From Solen grandis (taxonomy: Eukaryota; Mollusca; Bivalvia; Adapedonta; Solenidae), in NCBI GenBank assembly GCA_021229015.1, contig CM037791.1, forward strand, positions 55,063,741 through 55,127,740: 64,000 nucleotides of DNA. The letters run 5' to 3'. Of this stretch, positions 32,941 to 44,309 are shown piece after piece. The notes under the pieces were generated by a model. The model saw only the letters and a program-made list of their open reading frames with translations, was not told where the DNA came from and made no database searches. The first letter of the stretch is position 1, and the number at the start of each line of letters is the position of its first letter. A program made the translations under genes and the position numbers.

Positions 32941-32996
32941 ATTCCCCGAACTCAAGTACAGGGCTGAAATCTGGTAAACAAACTGAAAAGTTTCAG
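32941..32996 (+). CDS. exon E of the fusion gene
   Basis: 56 nt, acceptor TTTACAG, donor GTAATC. It completes the split codon left by exon D (G|AT) and ends in phase 0, matching exon F. Encodes DSPNSSTGLKSGKQTEKFQ; no domain. Correct phase at both ends supports it as a real exon. Confidence 0.65.
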
Positions 32997-34049
32997 GTAA
33001 TCATTGATATACCAATGTTGATAAGACACATGTTTCAGATTTATTTGTTCGTTGAAAGTTTGATGATTTTTACCTCCACTATTTCAATTTTGTCCCTACA
33101 AAGTTTGTAAGCATGACCCCCTAGATGAAATTGGCCCCATACAGTGAACATACTTTTACGCAGTTATGAAACTTTAATGAAACTTATAGTAAAATCTTCA
33201 AAAATCATAAAACTATGAAGCTAAGATACTTTGAAATGTACAATTATCTAGTAGAATTATTTCAAGTTTGTTCAAATCTTGGCTCCCGAAGGCCCTGCCC
33301 CAGGGTCAAATAGTTTATATTGATTTGTATAGTAAAATGTTTCAAACTCTTCTCTTTGGAAACCATAAGGCAAATAGCTTTTTTTTAATATTTTGCATGG
33401 ACAATAATCTAATGTCCCATTATAAAGTTTGTTCAAATCATGACACACGGGGTTAAATTGATCTTCACTTGGGGCACATAGACTTGTATAGTAAAAACTT
33501 TGAAAATATTATCCTCTGAAACTATGTATCTTTATTTAGTGTCATCCTCTGTAGTTGCATAATTGTAGTTACATAGATTTATTTAGTTCTTTAAAACTTC
33601 ATTAATCTTCTTCTCATAAATCATATGGAGTACATGTGAGGGATTAGGGACCTGATGCAGGCCAGGATGAACGGGGGGTGGGGGGTTAGTTTGGTAAAGC
33701 CCCTCAGACACCCTGGCCTATTTTTTTTTTCTGTAAAAAAAAAAAGGCACATTGACAGTGAAATATTAGCAAGAACTGACTTAGGATACATGTAAGTCAA
33801 TAAATCCTTGTTTATTGGGGCCTGGACCCCTGCTGAGTTTCCTGTCATAAAATTCTTTCAGTCAAAACACTGCCTCTAGGCAATTTGTCAACATAATGTC
33901 TGTGTCGTAGATTACTCTTGGTCAATGTAGAGGCACATTAATTGTCTACATAATACTGAATAAATTTAATAAGCTAGTAATCATAGTAGATTGAAATATA
34001 TGTACTAGTAAATTATAAAAAGTCCCCCTTGAATGTGATGATGATTTTT
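32997..34049. other. intron sequence, no recognised feature
   Basis: AT-rich, with a G run near 33673 and poly-T/A near 33721-33745. No coding evidence. Confidence 0.5.
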
Positions 34050-34789
34050 ATACCCCCGAAACGAAGTTTGGGGGGGTGTATAGGAGTCACCCGATGGTCG
34101 GTCGGTTGGTTGGTCGGTCGGTCGGTCCAGCGGTCCGTTGCGTTATTGGAATTCAATACAACTTCATGCAATGATCAAGCACATGGAGAGGAAGTGCAGT
34201 GCACAAGAACCATAACTCCATCTTGACTTATTACAGAGTTGTTGCCCTTTGTTACTTTTCCTTGTCCGGAGCATAACTTGAAAAGTACAAGTTGGATTTC
34301 AAAACAATTTCATACAATGGTCAACCACAATATGAGGAAGTGCAGTGCACAAGAACCATAACTCTATCTAGAGTAATTACAGAGTTATTGCCCTTTGTAT
34401 TTTTTTTCCTTGTCCGGAGTATAACTTGTAACAGTGTCCGGAGTATAAGTTGTAAAGTACTGATTGGATTTCAAAACAATTTCATACAATGGTCAAGCAC
34501 AATAAGAGGAAGTGCAGTGCACAAGAACCATAACTCTATCTATTGTAATTACAGAGTTATTGCCCTTTGTTACTTTTCCTTGTCCGGAGCTTAACTTTAA
34601 AACTACTGGTTAGAATTCAAAACAATTTCATACAATGGTCAAGCACAACCTGTGTAACCCGGCCAAAAATCTGGAAAAAAAACTAATGTAAAAATGTCTT
34701 TTTCATACTCTTCTTCTTAATCCTAATAACTTCATCATTTCTAAAGCAGTATTGCGGGGGGTATTAATCACATTTAGTGATAGTTCTAG
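34050..34789 (+). repeat. cassette B2 (TATACCCCC ends, different core)
   Basis: Begins TATACCCCCGAAACGAAG with a hairpin to GGGGGGGTGTATA, then a GGTCGGTC tract. The core has three to four ~150-bp units (GAGGAAGTGCAGTGCACAAG, CAGAGTTATTGCCCTTTG, TTTTCCTTGTCCGGAG). It ends TTGCGGGGGGTATTAA...TAGTTCTAG. Ends resemble B1; the core does not. Confidence 0.8.
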
Positions 34790-34837
34790 TTGGTATATAT
34801 ATGTATGTATATAGTGTTTATATATTATAAGGGCTTT

Positions 34838-35421
34838 TTATGCCCATGAAGGGTTGGGCATATCGTAGTCGAACCGTCAATCTGTCCGTCTGTCTGTCTG
34901 TCTGGATTTCGTGTCTGCACTATAACTTTGTCATTCCTTGATGGATTTTGATAATAGTTAATAGAAATATTCACCACCATGAGACAATGTGCCCTGCGTG
35001 ACGCACTGGTCTTTAGCTCCAAGGTCAAGGTCACACTTTGGGGTCAAATGTCAAAAATGGGGTATATTTTTGTTTCCACTCAATATCTCTGTAATTCCTT
35101 GAGGGATTTAAAAATAATTCAACACAAATGTTCTCCATTATGAGATGATGTGTCATGCAAAAGATTTATGTCTGTAGCTCCAATGCCAAGGTCACACTTA
35201 AGTTCAAAGATCAAAAATGGGGTTTATATTTTGTTTTTACTTCATTACTTTGTCATTCTATGATGGATTTTAAAGTAATTCAACACAAATGTTCACAATC
35301 ATGAAACAATGTGTCATGCAAAAGATTAAGGTCTGTAACTTCTATGTCAAGGTCACACTTAGAGTTCAAAGGTAAAAATTGGGTTAATTTTAGTTTAGTT
35401 TTGTGGCAGTCCTGACCCTTG
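34838..35421 (+). repeat. cassette C1 (TATGCCCATGAAGGG type)
   Basis: Starts with the hairpin TATGCCCATGAAGGGTTGGGCATA and a (CTGT)n/GTCCGTC tract. It has three ~165-bp units (TTCCTTGATGGATTTT, AACACAAATGTTC, GCCAAGGTCACACTTA) and ends GGCAGTCCTGACCCTTG-TT. Confidence 0.75.
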
Positions 35422-36128
35422 TTTACACTTCATTTCTTTTGTTTTTCCACTTCATTGAAAAGTCTATTTAAATGTCAGGGAAATGTTTCAAAACTAGGAA
35501 CATGTACTTTCGGGGCATCCGTCACATTCAGATTCTGTGACATATCTTGTTCTTTCTATAGAAGGACCATTTATAAAGGCATCTGCCTATCTGAAAAATT
35601 CTTTGAAAATCATAGTTTTACCCTAGAAATCAGTAAACATTAAGATTATTTTTCCACTTTTGGAAGAAATAAAATGTAATTTCAACACAATTTTAATAAA
35701 GTCTGAAATTTTGTGAAAAAATATGTAGACACTCCATTTCAAGATGTGCACTTAAAATGCACCAGGTTTCATTTTTTCATGGGGGAAGACCCCCAGACCC
35801 CCACCCCTTAAAGGATGTAGTTTGGTCTTTCAAACATAAAACCCAACCCAAGCCAAAACTTTCTTGATCCATCCCTGTGATGGTCCTCTTCCCCAGATCA
35901 CATTTTTAATATTATAAATATCTTATCACAAAAAGAAAAGGTTTTTTTTTTTGTTACTTGCTATAAAAACATTATACTGTCATTTAATAAATACAATGAT
36001 GTATCACTAATTAAAGTTTTCATCATGTTTATGTAAACAATCAAAATGTTATTTTGACAGTGATATGATAGAGACATGTGATACATTTATTAAAATATTT
36101 AATTTACATCTTTGTTACAATATTACAG

Positions 36129-39100
36129 GGTTTTCCACGTATTGAGCATGTGACAATGGGTGACTTTCATCAAGCCTCATCTGATGTGTTTCAACATGCT
36201 GCTGCTGGAACACAGTGCAGCAGCATATGTTTAGTTTCATTGATAGCCGCAGTGTATAAAAATCCGGATATCTGGACAAGAAATGACATCAACAGTATCG
36301 TCAGAGCTGGAGATCAATTGCACATAGACACACTGCGGGGCAAAGGTTGGCCATATCAAAGAAACGAGGGAAAGTTAGATGCAGATGAGTTACCAGGGGA
36401 GGTGCAAATTGTATTTCATGGGGCATGTCTGAAGGCAAGCACTGGCGTGACAAACAATCTTATCTGTTGTTTAGCAAAAGACATAAGGGGCACCTTACAG
36501 CATGTATTTAAGAACAAAGAGCGAGCTTTATTACTCTGCAGAATGGGTGATAAATGCCGATCAATAGTTTTTCAAAACTGTATGTTTAGTTTGTTTGACC
36601 CACACTCTTGCAATGCCGAAGGAGATGTTTGTATAGAAGGTACTGCAGGTGTGTTCCATTTTGATGACCTGGAAAATCTTACCACCCAGCTGTTAAAGCT
36701 ATTATCATCCGAAGGTGATCTTCAACAAGTAGATCTTCACATATGTGATATTGAAATATTATCGGAAGTGTTCATTTTGGTGGATTTGTCAGATGAAGAA
36801 GGAACGATCGCATATGAAGTTGATGAGTATGTGGCTTCAAAAAGGATAAAGTCACGGGTTCCACATAAGCAAGATAACTTAGAGAATTCTTATCCATACT
36901 GCAGTTCCCATCCAAGTGTTGAAGAAGCCGATTGTTCAAGCTGTACAATTGACAAACAGCTGTACGATGAAAGAAAAATTGGACTGAGTCTTGCAGACAT
37001 TCTGAGTATTTGTGTGTTTCAAAGTCATGATGAAAACAAAATATGCACCAAGATACCTCTTCCAAAAAGCAATTCAGTATTTGTCATTGATGTAAAGAAT
37101 GTTAACGTGAAGGACCTTACATGTGATAACTCTGGTACATATGATTCACATTCTTCTCCGTCAGTTTTGGTAAAGGCAATAGTTTCCGAAGGAAAATTGG
37201 CAGGAACAAAAGTTATAACAAGAATAAAGAAAAACATGACACAGGATCTTCAGAGGGATGAATTAAACTTCATTATTAAAAGGAAATACAGTATTAAAAA
37301 TGATATAGGGGATGGGAAACAAGAGAGAATCATTTCCCTTGTGTATGAAAATGGCAACTTAGCGCGGTATGCCCTAGTACAGTACTTAGGAAATTGGAGT
37401 ATTCGTTTAAAACCGCATAAAAATAGCAAATCTCGTAACGTTTACATAAGGACCAAGTCTTCAGTTATGGAAAAGAGCAGAAATCTTTCAGAGAACCGTT
37501 CAGCGAAGGAAGTGATAAATTTGATAGATTCTGAAAATGAAAATTTAATGAATGATGCAACCCTTGGAGATCTGCCACAGAACAGACAACAAATATACAA
37601 CATAAAGAAGAAAATACCAACAGCTACAAAATCGCGAAATACAGGCCCTGTGAAAACAGCTGACTTTCAGAAATTAATCCTGTCTATGGATGCTCAGAAG
37701 TTTTTAAGGGATATCGATTTTTCATTCAGAGAAATGAAGGGGAAAATTACACCAAATACGTTCGCAGCAACGACCAACAATCTGAACATGGTGAAGATAT
37801 ATTGCTCTAAATCATCAAGTCACAAAGCTCAACTTGCGATTGATATGACATACAAAGTGGAGCCATTTTACACAACGTGCATGTCTATGGCTCACCCGGC
37901 ATTTGTTTTCAAGAATCACCTTTCGAGACACCCCTCGATATTTATTGGAATGATGACCAGCACCACAAGAACGCTACAAGATTATACTTACTTGTCAAGT
38001 CAGCTTAAGAAAAATGGAGTTAAAAACTTAATTTATGGAACGGATGGAGAGGTGGCTCTTGAAAAGGGATTTGAGGATGTCTATCCACTTGAAGCTGGAA
38101 ATGTACACCTTAGATGCTTCAATCATGTAAAAGATGATTTGAAAGCACAACTTAATCAGATGAAAGTCGAAAACCAAGAGAAGATAATTAATGACGTATT
38201 GGGTCATGAATACCAATCCGTTCGAGTGCACGGGCTTGTAGACTCTGAGACTAACGATTTTGAAAGACATTACCAAAATATATCGAAAGCATGGCCTCAA
38301 CAATTTAAGCAATACTTTGAGTCGAAGGGGATGAAAATCAGAAGTTTAAAAGAAAACAATTTAAAGTGTATGGGGCGAGAAGTGCGAATTGCGGGCGGCC
38401 TAGGAAATCCACCAAATAAATATGAGAATCAAAGGGCAGAGTCTATCAATAACGTTTTGAAACAGGCCATTGGAGGATTTGTTGACCAAGCTGCGGTACA
38501 TGATGTTGTATATACCAAGATTGTCCTCCCACAGGAAAGAGAATGCATAAAGGCAATTTCTTGTCAAGGAGAATATGGATTATCTGAGGAATTCAAACAC
38601 TTTGAAGTACAACCATCAAGATGGCTAACAATGACACCAGAGCAAAGACAGCAACATGTAAAAAAACTTTTGTCACCAAGTACTTTGGAAAATGACAATC
38701 ACACTGTGACAAAAAAATTGTCGGTTCAGCCAGAGGAGTGCATTGAGTATATTCAAAATATCCCTCGAAGTCTCATAAATGAGATTTGGGAGAAAACTGA
38801 AAGAGTGGTTTCTCATGCTCGAATAAGCGATATTGACGAAAATAGTACATGCATCATCTATGACAAAAAGGTATACATTGTACGAAGACATGGGTGCAAA
38901 TTCGAGTGCACTTGTGACTTCTATAAAAAAGTTTCAATTTGTAGTCACGCATTAGTAATAGCTGACAATACATATTCAGTTTTTGATTTTCTTAAAAGTC
39001 GTTGTTATGACCCTTCAAAAGCCGTAAAAAGACATATCAGTCCGTCTTCTGGAGAGAAACGAGTAAAGAAACCACGAAAAGGGAAACAGAACATCTTCAA

Positions 39101-39545
39101 ATCTCCAATCGAAACTGAAATAATAAGATCGTTTTCAGCCTCGGGTACAGACGAGTTAAATCTAAATGAGCAGAGACCATTTCAGTACACAGAAATCTGG
39201 CACAATGATGAGCCTTTTGTGTTAGAGTATGCACACTCTGTTGTACGACCAAACGAGCAACTGACTTGCATATCCTGCAATTGTACCATTTCGAAAAAGG
39301 CAATGGAACCTTACGATGTCATTTTTACCCACAAGGAACGTTACAGTTATCCTGTCAAAGAAGATGGAAAGACTGTAAAAAAGTGCACGTTTAAACGTTT
39401 AGCTAAACGTTTCTACTGTCTGAAGAGAGCGTGTGTGTTAACCAGGCATTCATATTTTTGGAATGGATTGATTAATCATGACCAGATTGAATTGAAAGAC
39501 AGTCACAAGAAATTATTGAGAGATGTATTCAACTTCACGTGCTGA
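36129..39545 (+). CDS. terminal exon: C76-like cysteine protease domain fused to MULE transposase with SWIM zinc finger
   Basis: Exon F opens after TATTACAG in phase 0 and runs 1138 codons to TGA. Residues are numbered from the in-frame ATG at 36078, which lies in the intron and is not a start. Residues 30-215 resemble peptidase C76 (herpesvirus tegument deubiquitinase fold): AAGTQCSSICLVSL (Cys47), FSLFDPHSCN (Asp174, His176), then GTAGVFHFDDLENL. Residues 585-800 are a MULE-type transposase: AIDMTY (D589), YGTDGEVAL (D656), LRCFNHV (C680-x2-H683) and NQRAESINNVL (E788). A SWIM finger follows at C944-x-C946-x8-C955-x-H957, a basic patch KRVKKPRKGK (995-1003), and a C-terminal Cys/His cluster (C1064, C1067, C1114, C1119, H1124). 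Family knowledge predicts ubiquitin or ubiquitin-like cleavage and DNA-strand transfer. All expected catalytic residues are present with no stop, so the gene is either a live transposase or a conserved host gene. No terminal inverted repeats were identified. Confidence 0.8.
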   Translation, partial: GFPRIEHVTMGDFHQASSDVFQHAAAGTQCSSICLVSLIAAVYKNPDIWTRNDINSIVRAGDQLHIDTLRGKGWPYQRNEGKLDADELPGEVQIVFHGACLKASTGVTNNLICCLAKDIRGTLQHVFKNKERALLLCRMGDKCRSIVFQNCMFSLFDPHSCNAEGDVCIEGTAGVFHFDDLENLTTQLLKLLSSEGDLQQVDLHICDIEILSEVFILVDLSDEEGTIAYEVDEYVASKRIKSRVPHKQDNLENSYPYCSSHPSVEEADCSSCTIDKQLYDERKIGLSLADILSICVFQSHDENKICTKIPLPKSNSVFVIDVKNVNVKDLTCDNSGTYDSHSSPSVLVKAIVSEGKLAGTKVITRIKKNMTQDLQRDELNFIIKRKYSIKNDIGDGKQERIISLVYENGNLARYALVQYLGNWSIRLKPHKNSKSRNVYIRTKSSVMEKSRNLSENRSAKEVINLIDSENENLMNDATLGDLPQNRQQIYNIKKKIPTATKSRNTGPVKTADFQKLILSMDAQKFLRDIDFSFREMKGKITPNTFAATTNNLNMVKIYCSKSSSHKAQLAIDMTYKVEPFYTTCMSMAHPAFVFKNHLSRHPSIFIGMMTSTTRTLQDYTYLSSQLKKNGVKNLIYGTDGEVALEKGFEDVYPLEAGNVHLRCFNHVKDDLKAQLNQMKVENQEKIINDVLGHEYQSVRVHGLVDSETNDFERHYQNISKAWPQQFKQYFESKGMKIRSLKENNLKCMGREVRIAGGLGNPPNKYENQRAESINNVLKQAIGGFVDQAAVHDVVYTKIVLPQERECIKAISCQGEYGLSEEFKHFEVQPSRWLTMTPEQRQQHVKKLLSPSTLENDNHTVTKKLSVQPEECIEYIQNIPRSLINEIWEKTERVVSHARISDIDENSTCIIYDKKVYIVRRHGCKFECTCDFYKKVSICSHALVIADNTYSVFDFLKSRCYDPSKAVKRHISPSSGEKRVKKPRKGKQNIFKSPIETEIIRSFSASGTDELNLNEQRPFQYTEIWHNDEPFVLEYAHSVVRPNEQLTCISCNCTISKKAMEPYDVIFTHKERYSYPVKEDGKTVKKCTFKRLAKRFYCLKRACVLTRHSYFWNGLINHDQIELKDSHKKLLRDVFNFTC

Positions 39546-40692
39546 CTTTTTCATAGAAAAATGAATTGTAGTCGTAGTGTCTATTAACATGGGTGGCCAA
39601 TACAAATTCTTCTTATGAACCATTTCACAGAGCGTCATCAAACTTAGTTAAAAGTTTGCAGGATCTTTTCCTAAATTTGTTCAAATGGTGGCTCTTGTTC
39701 CCTATTAGGGGCCATTATTTTAAACCTAACACGGATGTAACTATTCGTGATCCAGCGTATCAAATACAACCATAATCAATGTAGAAGAGCCAAAGTGGAA
39801 TTATACTTCTGTTAGGAATGTTATTTAATTATGAATGATATATACTTATTATTCAAATGATTTGCATAACTTTGAAGAAACAAAACATTTATAGATATAC
39901 TTTGACCTCTTAATAGTGACCTTCGGATGAGATCATTTACATAAGTGACATGGTATTTGATGATTTGACTGGGACTTGGGTATATAATTTTACATTCCCG
40001 GTTACTAGTAAACAGAGCGCGAAGCCCATTTGATAAGTACCTATCGCAAGTTCTTTTCGGGTACGATGTAATTGTTTGAAACCACAGCAAACATTTTTTA
40101 TTCAATATATTTTAGAATCCCAATTTGTATTATTTCGGTCTTTTATTGAATTTTATCAGACACCCCGGTGAGAAATATGTGCGTAAGTTCATATCATGAT
40201 AAAATACACCCAAGGTTACCACAATTATATAATAATAGGTCCGTAAGGTGAAAATGGGCAAATTTGACCGTTGCAGGGGCTATAACTCTAGAAATAGGGA
40301 GTGTAATAGATGCGCCAGTGCATATCATGACTCATGCAAGGTTGTATCAATTTACCTCAAAACTTTTTAAGTAAGGTGCGTAGCAAGATGAAAACAGTAT
40401 TTTTAACTATTTCAGGGACGATAACTCTGCAATTGTTGTGCAGAGCCGGGATTAAAATCGGAGGTGTGCAACTTGTACAACTTTTGGTACAAATCGTTAT
40501 TATATAATGAATTTAATTTAACTCCAACGCGATGGAACAAACGAAATGATAGAAAAAGCTAATTTGTTTTTCAAGATGTAATTCAAGATGCCGACAGTAA
40601 GAATTGCAAAATAAAAAGAAGAATAATAATGTTATTAATAGCAGTTATATGCAAGGAACTATATGCGAAAAGTATTCCTATAATATAAATAT
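39546..40692. other. 3' flank of the fusion gene
   Basis: No further ORF of note. A possible AATAAA lies near 40608; nearer polyadenylation signals were not seen. GGGGCTATAACTCTAG near 40276 and ACGATAACTCTGCAATTG near 40428 are reverse-orientation relics of the cassette motif. Confidence 0.4.
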
Positions 40693-41244
40693 TGTTCCGT
40701 TTCTTTTAGCAAAGTACCAATACCTGTGTGGGTATTCGTACTCTGCGAAACGAGATTTTTTTATGTCGTAAAGAAAAGAACTCAATATAATAATCGTTGT
40801 CATCATTCTTTTATCTCTGTTTAGAACTGTTTTTCTCTCATTAAATGGGGTTATGTAGTCGATGGGTTTTTTTTGTCTTTTATAATTCTCTTTTTTTCTC
40901 TTTTTTTTTCTCATCGTTTGTTATCCGTGGGAGACGCTGACGTTTTTTCTTTCCATTATTATAATCAGCACCCCCCCCTAAACTTTCACACAGAACATTT
41001 CTCCCTGTATGAGTTATTAATGAACGACATATTATTTATTTTATATTTCTATTAACTAGCCTTTGAAAATAATTGCATGATAAATACTTGTACACTTAAA
41101 CGAAGTAATGAAAATAGAAAAAGCATACATACAGAGATGTAAGCATTATAAATTATGCATTAACATACAACAATATACAAGATAAATTTAGATTGAAACA
41201 ATACGGACAACAAAGAATTATGTGCGACTCTATTACATGTCAAT

Positions 41245-41516
41245 TTATTTGTTGGGTTTAACGTCGCGCAGATACAATTATTGGTCATATGGCCACTTTC
41301 CAGCATGGATGGTGGAGAAAGAACCCAGGTAACCGTCCGTGCATTATTTCATCACGTGAAGACACCTGTGTAGAACCACCGACCTTCCGCAAGCCAGCTA
41401 GATAGCTTCCTCACATGAAGAATTCAACGCCCCGACTGAAGCTCGAACCCAATCAATGGTTTGTGGTAAGTGGTTTGAAGTCACCGACATTTAACACTCG
41501 GCCATGGAGGCCCTTA
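41245..41516 (-). mobile_element. tRNA-derived SINE, minus strand
   Basis: Read on the minus strand it has an A-box-like TCCATGGCCGAGTGTTAAA, a B-box GGGTTCGAGC (41441-41450), a central domain and a tail GCGACGTTAAACCCAAC. The central domain (GTAGAACCACCGACC, CCGCAAGCCAGCT, CTTCCTCACATGAA) recurs at 56036-56088. Confidence 0.6.
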
Positions 41517-41820
41517 AGTGCATGTCGATGTCCAGATATCTAATAAAGGTACATATATCTATGAAGGTACGTATACGTGTGTATAATTACAGTGTGTTTA
41601 TTGACACGTATTTTTTAAAGCTAAAAAAGGTCTTGCAGATCCATGCAAGCATAACCGATTATTATATATGAATTCCTTGCCTATATTTACAAAAAATCTC
41701 GTTCCGTTTCGTTTCGCAAAATACCAATACCGGTGTGGGTATTGGTACTTTGCGAAACGGAACGAAAGGAGAAGGGTATTTGGTTATTATGTATGTAAAT
41801 TTTTTTAAATTTAAGGTTAT

Positions 41821-43440
41821 GTATACATTCATGAATGAATTATTATTTGATATGTAAGATAGGATAAGATTTATTTTAATTCGATAATGTGCGGCTCTAT
41901 AACATGTCGAGATATCTTAGCAAGGTATATGTCTCTATGATGGTACGTAGGCATGTATAAAGTTACAGTATTGTATCAGTAATTTCGGATTATGACTGTT
42001 TTAAAGGCAATTACTTGAAAAACAATGATTTTACCAATCAAGGTTCGACCAGTGTTGTACAGGCAACCCTAAACGGTTATAAAATATGAATGCCTGAAAT
42101 ATTCCATGTATAAATACATAAAAATGTTCTTGTTCCGTTCCGTTTCGCAAAGTACCAATACCTGTGTGGGTATTGGTACTTTGCGAAACGGAACGAAACG
42201 AGATGGGGAAATATATGTCCATAAACAGGCTCAATCAATTCGAGCCTGTAACATTTTAATTGTGTTGTTATGTACCTTGTTTAGGGATTCTTTCTCTCTT
42301 ATTTTCAGACGCTAATTTCAGTACAAGCAGTTACATGCAAAGAAATACATATAAAGCATTCAGGACTATGTCACGAACATACAGATTTTCCTGTAATCTT
42401 CATACATAAAAAGACAAGTTGCAGATCGAAGCTCGACAGGGCTACAAATAAATATATTTAAATATATAATCCTTGAACATATTAAAATTTGCTCGTTCCG
42501 TTTCGTTTCGCAAAGTACCAATACCGGTGTGGGTATTGGTACTTTGCGAAACGGAACGAAACGAGAGGAGAACGGGCTAATTTGGTTATATATGTATGAT
42601 GTAAATTAATTCAATATGCCGACATGAAGAATCATATTTATCTAAACTTTCGGATGCGGCACGGCAAGGCAGTTACACATGTATACATTCATGAATGAAT
42701 TATTATTTAATATGTAAGATAGGATAAGATTTATTTTAATTCGATAATGTGCGGCTCTATAACATGTCGAGATATCTTAGCAAGGTATATGTCTCTATGA
42801 TGGTACGTAGGCATGTATAAAGTTACAGTATTGTATCAGTAATTTCGGATTATGACTTTTAAAGGCAATTACTTGAAAAACAATGATTTTACCAATCAAT
42901 GATTTTACCAATCAAGGTTCGACCAGTGTTGTACAGGCAACCCTAAACGGTTATAAAATATGAATGCCTGAAATATTTCATGTATAAATACATAAAAATG
43001 TTCTTGTTCCGGTCCGTTTCGCAAAGTACCAATACCTGTGTGGGTATTGGTACTTTGCGAAACGGAACGAAACGAGATGGGAAATATATGTCCATAAACA
43101 GGCTCAATCAATTCGAGCCTGTAACATTTTAATTGTGTTGTTATGTACCTTGTTTAGGGATTCTTTATTTCTCTCTTATTTTCAGACGCTAATTTCAGTA
43201 CAAGCAGTTACATGCAAAGAAATACATATAAAGCATTCAGGACTATGATTTTCCTGTAATCTTCATACATAAAAAGACAAGTTGCAGATCGAAGCTCGAC
43301 AGGGCTACAAATAAATATATTTAAATATATAATTCTTGAACATATTAAAATTTGCTCGTTCCGTTTCGTTTCGCAAAGTACCAATTCCGGTGTGGGTATT
43401 GGTACTTTGCGAAACGGAACGAAACAAAATATAAAAATTT
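41821..43440. repeat. tandem segmental duplication (~858 bp unit, 2 copies)
   Basis: 41821-42678 and 42679-43440 are near-identical, starting GTATACATTCATGAATGAAT and including CGATAATGTGCGGCTCTATA. Each unit carries two of the palindromes, so four of the seven copies in cluster 1 come from this duplication. Confidence 0.85.
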
Positions 43441-44051
43441 GGTTACAAATGTTTTATGTTATTCAAAATGCTGACAGTATGAATTCAATTAAGAATATGT
43501 AAATCATATTTCATAACAAGCAATTACATGCATGGAACACAAACATATAAATTCTCCTTGATACATAAAAAGATGAGTTGCAGATCCAGGCTCGACTGTT
43601 GTTCAAACTATTATCTGATATTCCTGATAATTTTCATTTTTATTAATATACATTGTCTCGTTTCGTTCCGTTCCGCAAAATACCAATACCTGTGTGGGTA
43701 TTGGTACTTTGCGAAACGATAGAGAACGGGCTAATTTGGTTACATACGTATTATGTAATTTAAGATGTTGACAACAACAACGGTCAGTGTAGTTAGAAGA
43801 ATAATCGTATTTTAAAACACGCATGTACATGCAAGTAAATATGTAAAAAGTCTTCTCTTCACAAACATTATTTTTTCTTATAATCTGATAAAATACATTT
43901 AGAAAGTCGAATTGCGGGTCAAGGCTCGGCAATGATAACTACATACATATGTATATATTTTCAATATGCCCGGCAGTATTGCATGTCAAGGTTATTTAAT
44001 GAAGATACGTGTATCTATGAAAGTATGAGAGTATGTACATTGTTAAAATAT

Positions 44052-44285
44052 AGGTAGTCAGTAGCGCAGTGGTTATAAGGTTGGAATACAACACCAGTGA
44101 TGCGGGTTTGATTCCCGGCCGCAGTTGATATCACGACTAGTGTTCAGTGCTCGGTGATTGCTTCCAGCAGTATCGGCCTAGACTTGATGCTGGAGAGGTA
44201 TATGAAGCCTGCCTTGGGCACGGCTAGAAAGTTGTTCTATCCGTTCAAAGCGGGGACTTTCGTCGACTAGCCACGTTAAATAACA
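44052..44285 (+). mobile_element. tRNA-derived SINE, second family
   Basis: A-box TAGCGCAGTGGTTATAAGG (44062-44080) and B-box GGGTTTGATTCCC (44104-44116) are spaced as in a tRNA. The unrelated body ends GACTAGCCACGTTAAATAAC. Pol III promoter inferred from the boxes. Confidence 0.7.
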
Positions 44286-44309
44286 AACTTTACCCTTTAG
44301 TAAAGTGTA

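Larger units (their letters stand above)
40693..43720. repeat. cluster 1 of a conserved palindrome (7 copies)
   Basis: Copies at about 40693-40755, 41697-41769, 42131-42203, 42491-42566, 43013-43077, 43355-43427 and 43656-43720. Each is an inverted repeat with arms of 25-32 bases: CGTTTCGCAAAGTACCAAT, then ACC, a loop of 4-5 bases, and GGGTATTGGTACTTTGCG, AAACGGAACGAAACGAG. The palindrome is conserved between copies while most flanks differ. Both strands translate to the same peptide, which explains the twin small ORFs here. Confidence 0.92.

Noticed and set aside
34029..34594. Small ORFs across the GTCGGTCGG tract
   Set aside because: They are reading frames through a tandem repeat (cassette B2) and repeat the same peptide per unit.
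42031..43111. Pairs of small ORFs on both strands with the shared peptide FRSVSQSTNT
   Set aside because: Both strands of a palindrome encode the same peptide; this reflects the inverted repeat, not proteins.
44061..44120. Candidate functional tRNA gene
   Set aside because: A- and B-boxes are present but there is no acceptor stem or cloverleaf, and the sequence continues into a SINE body.
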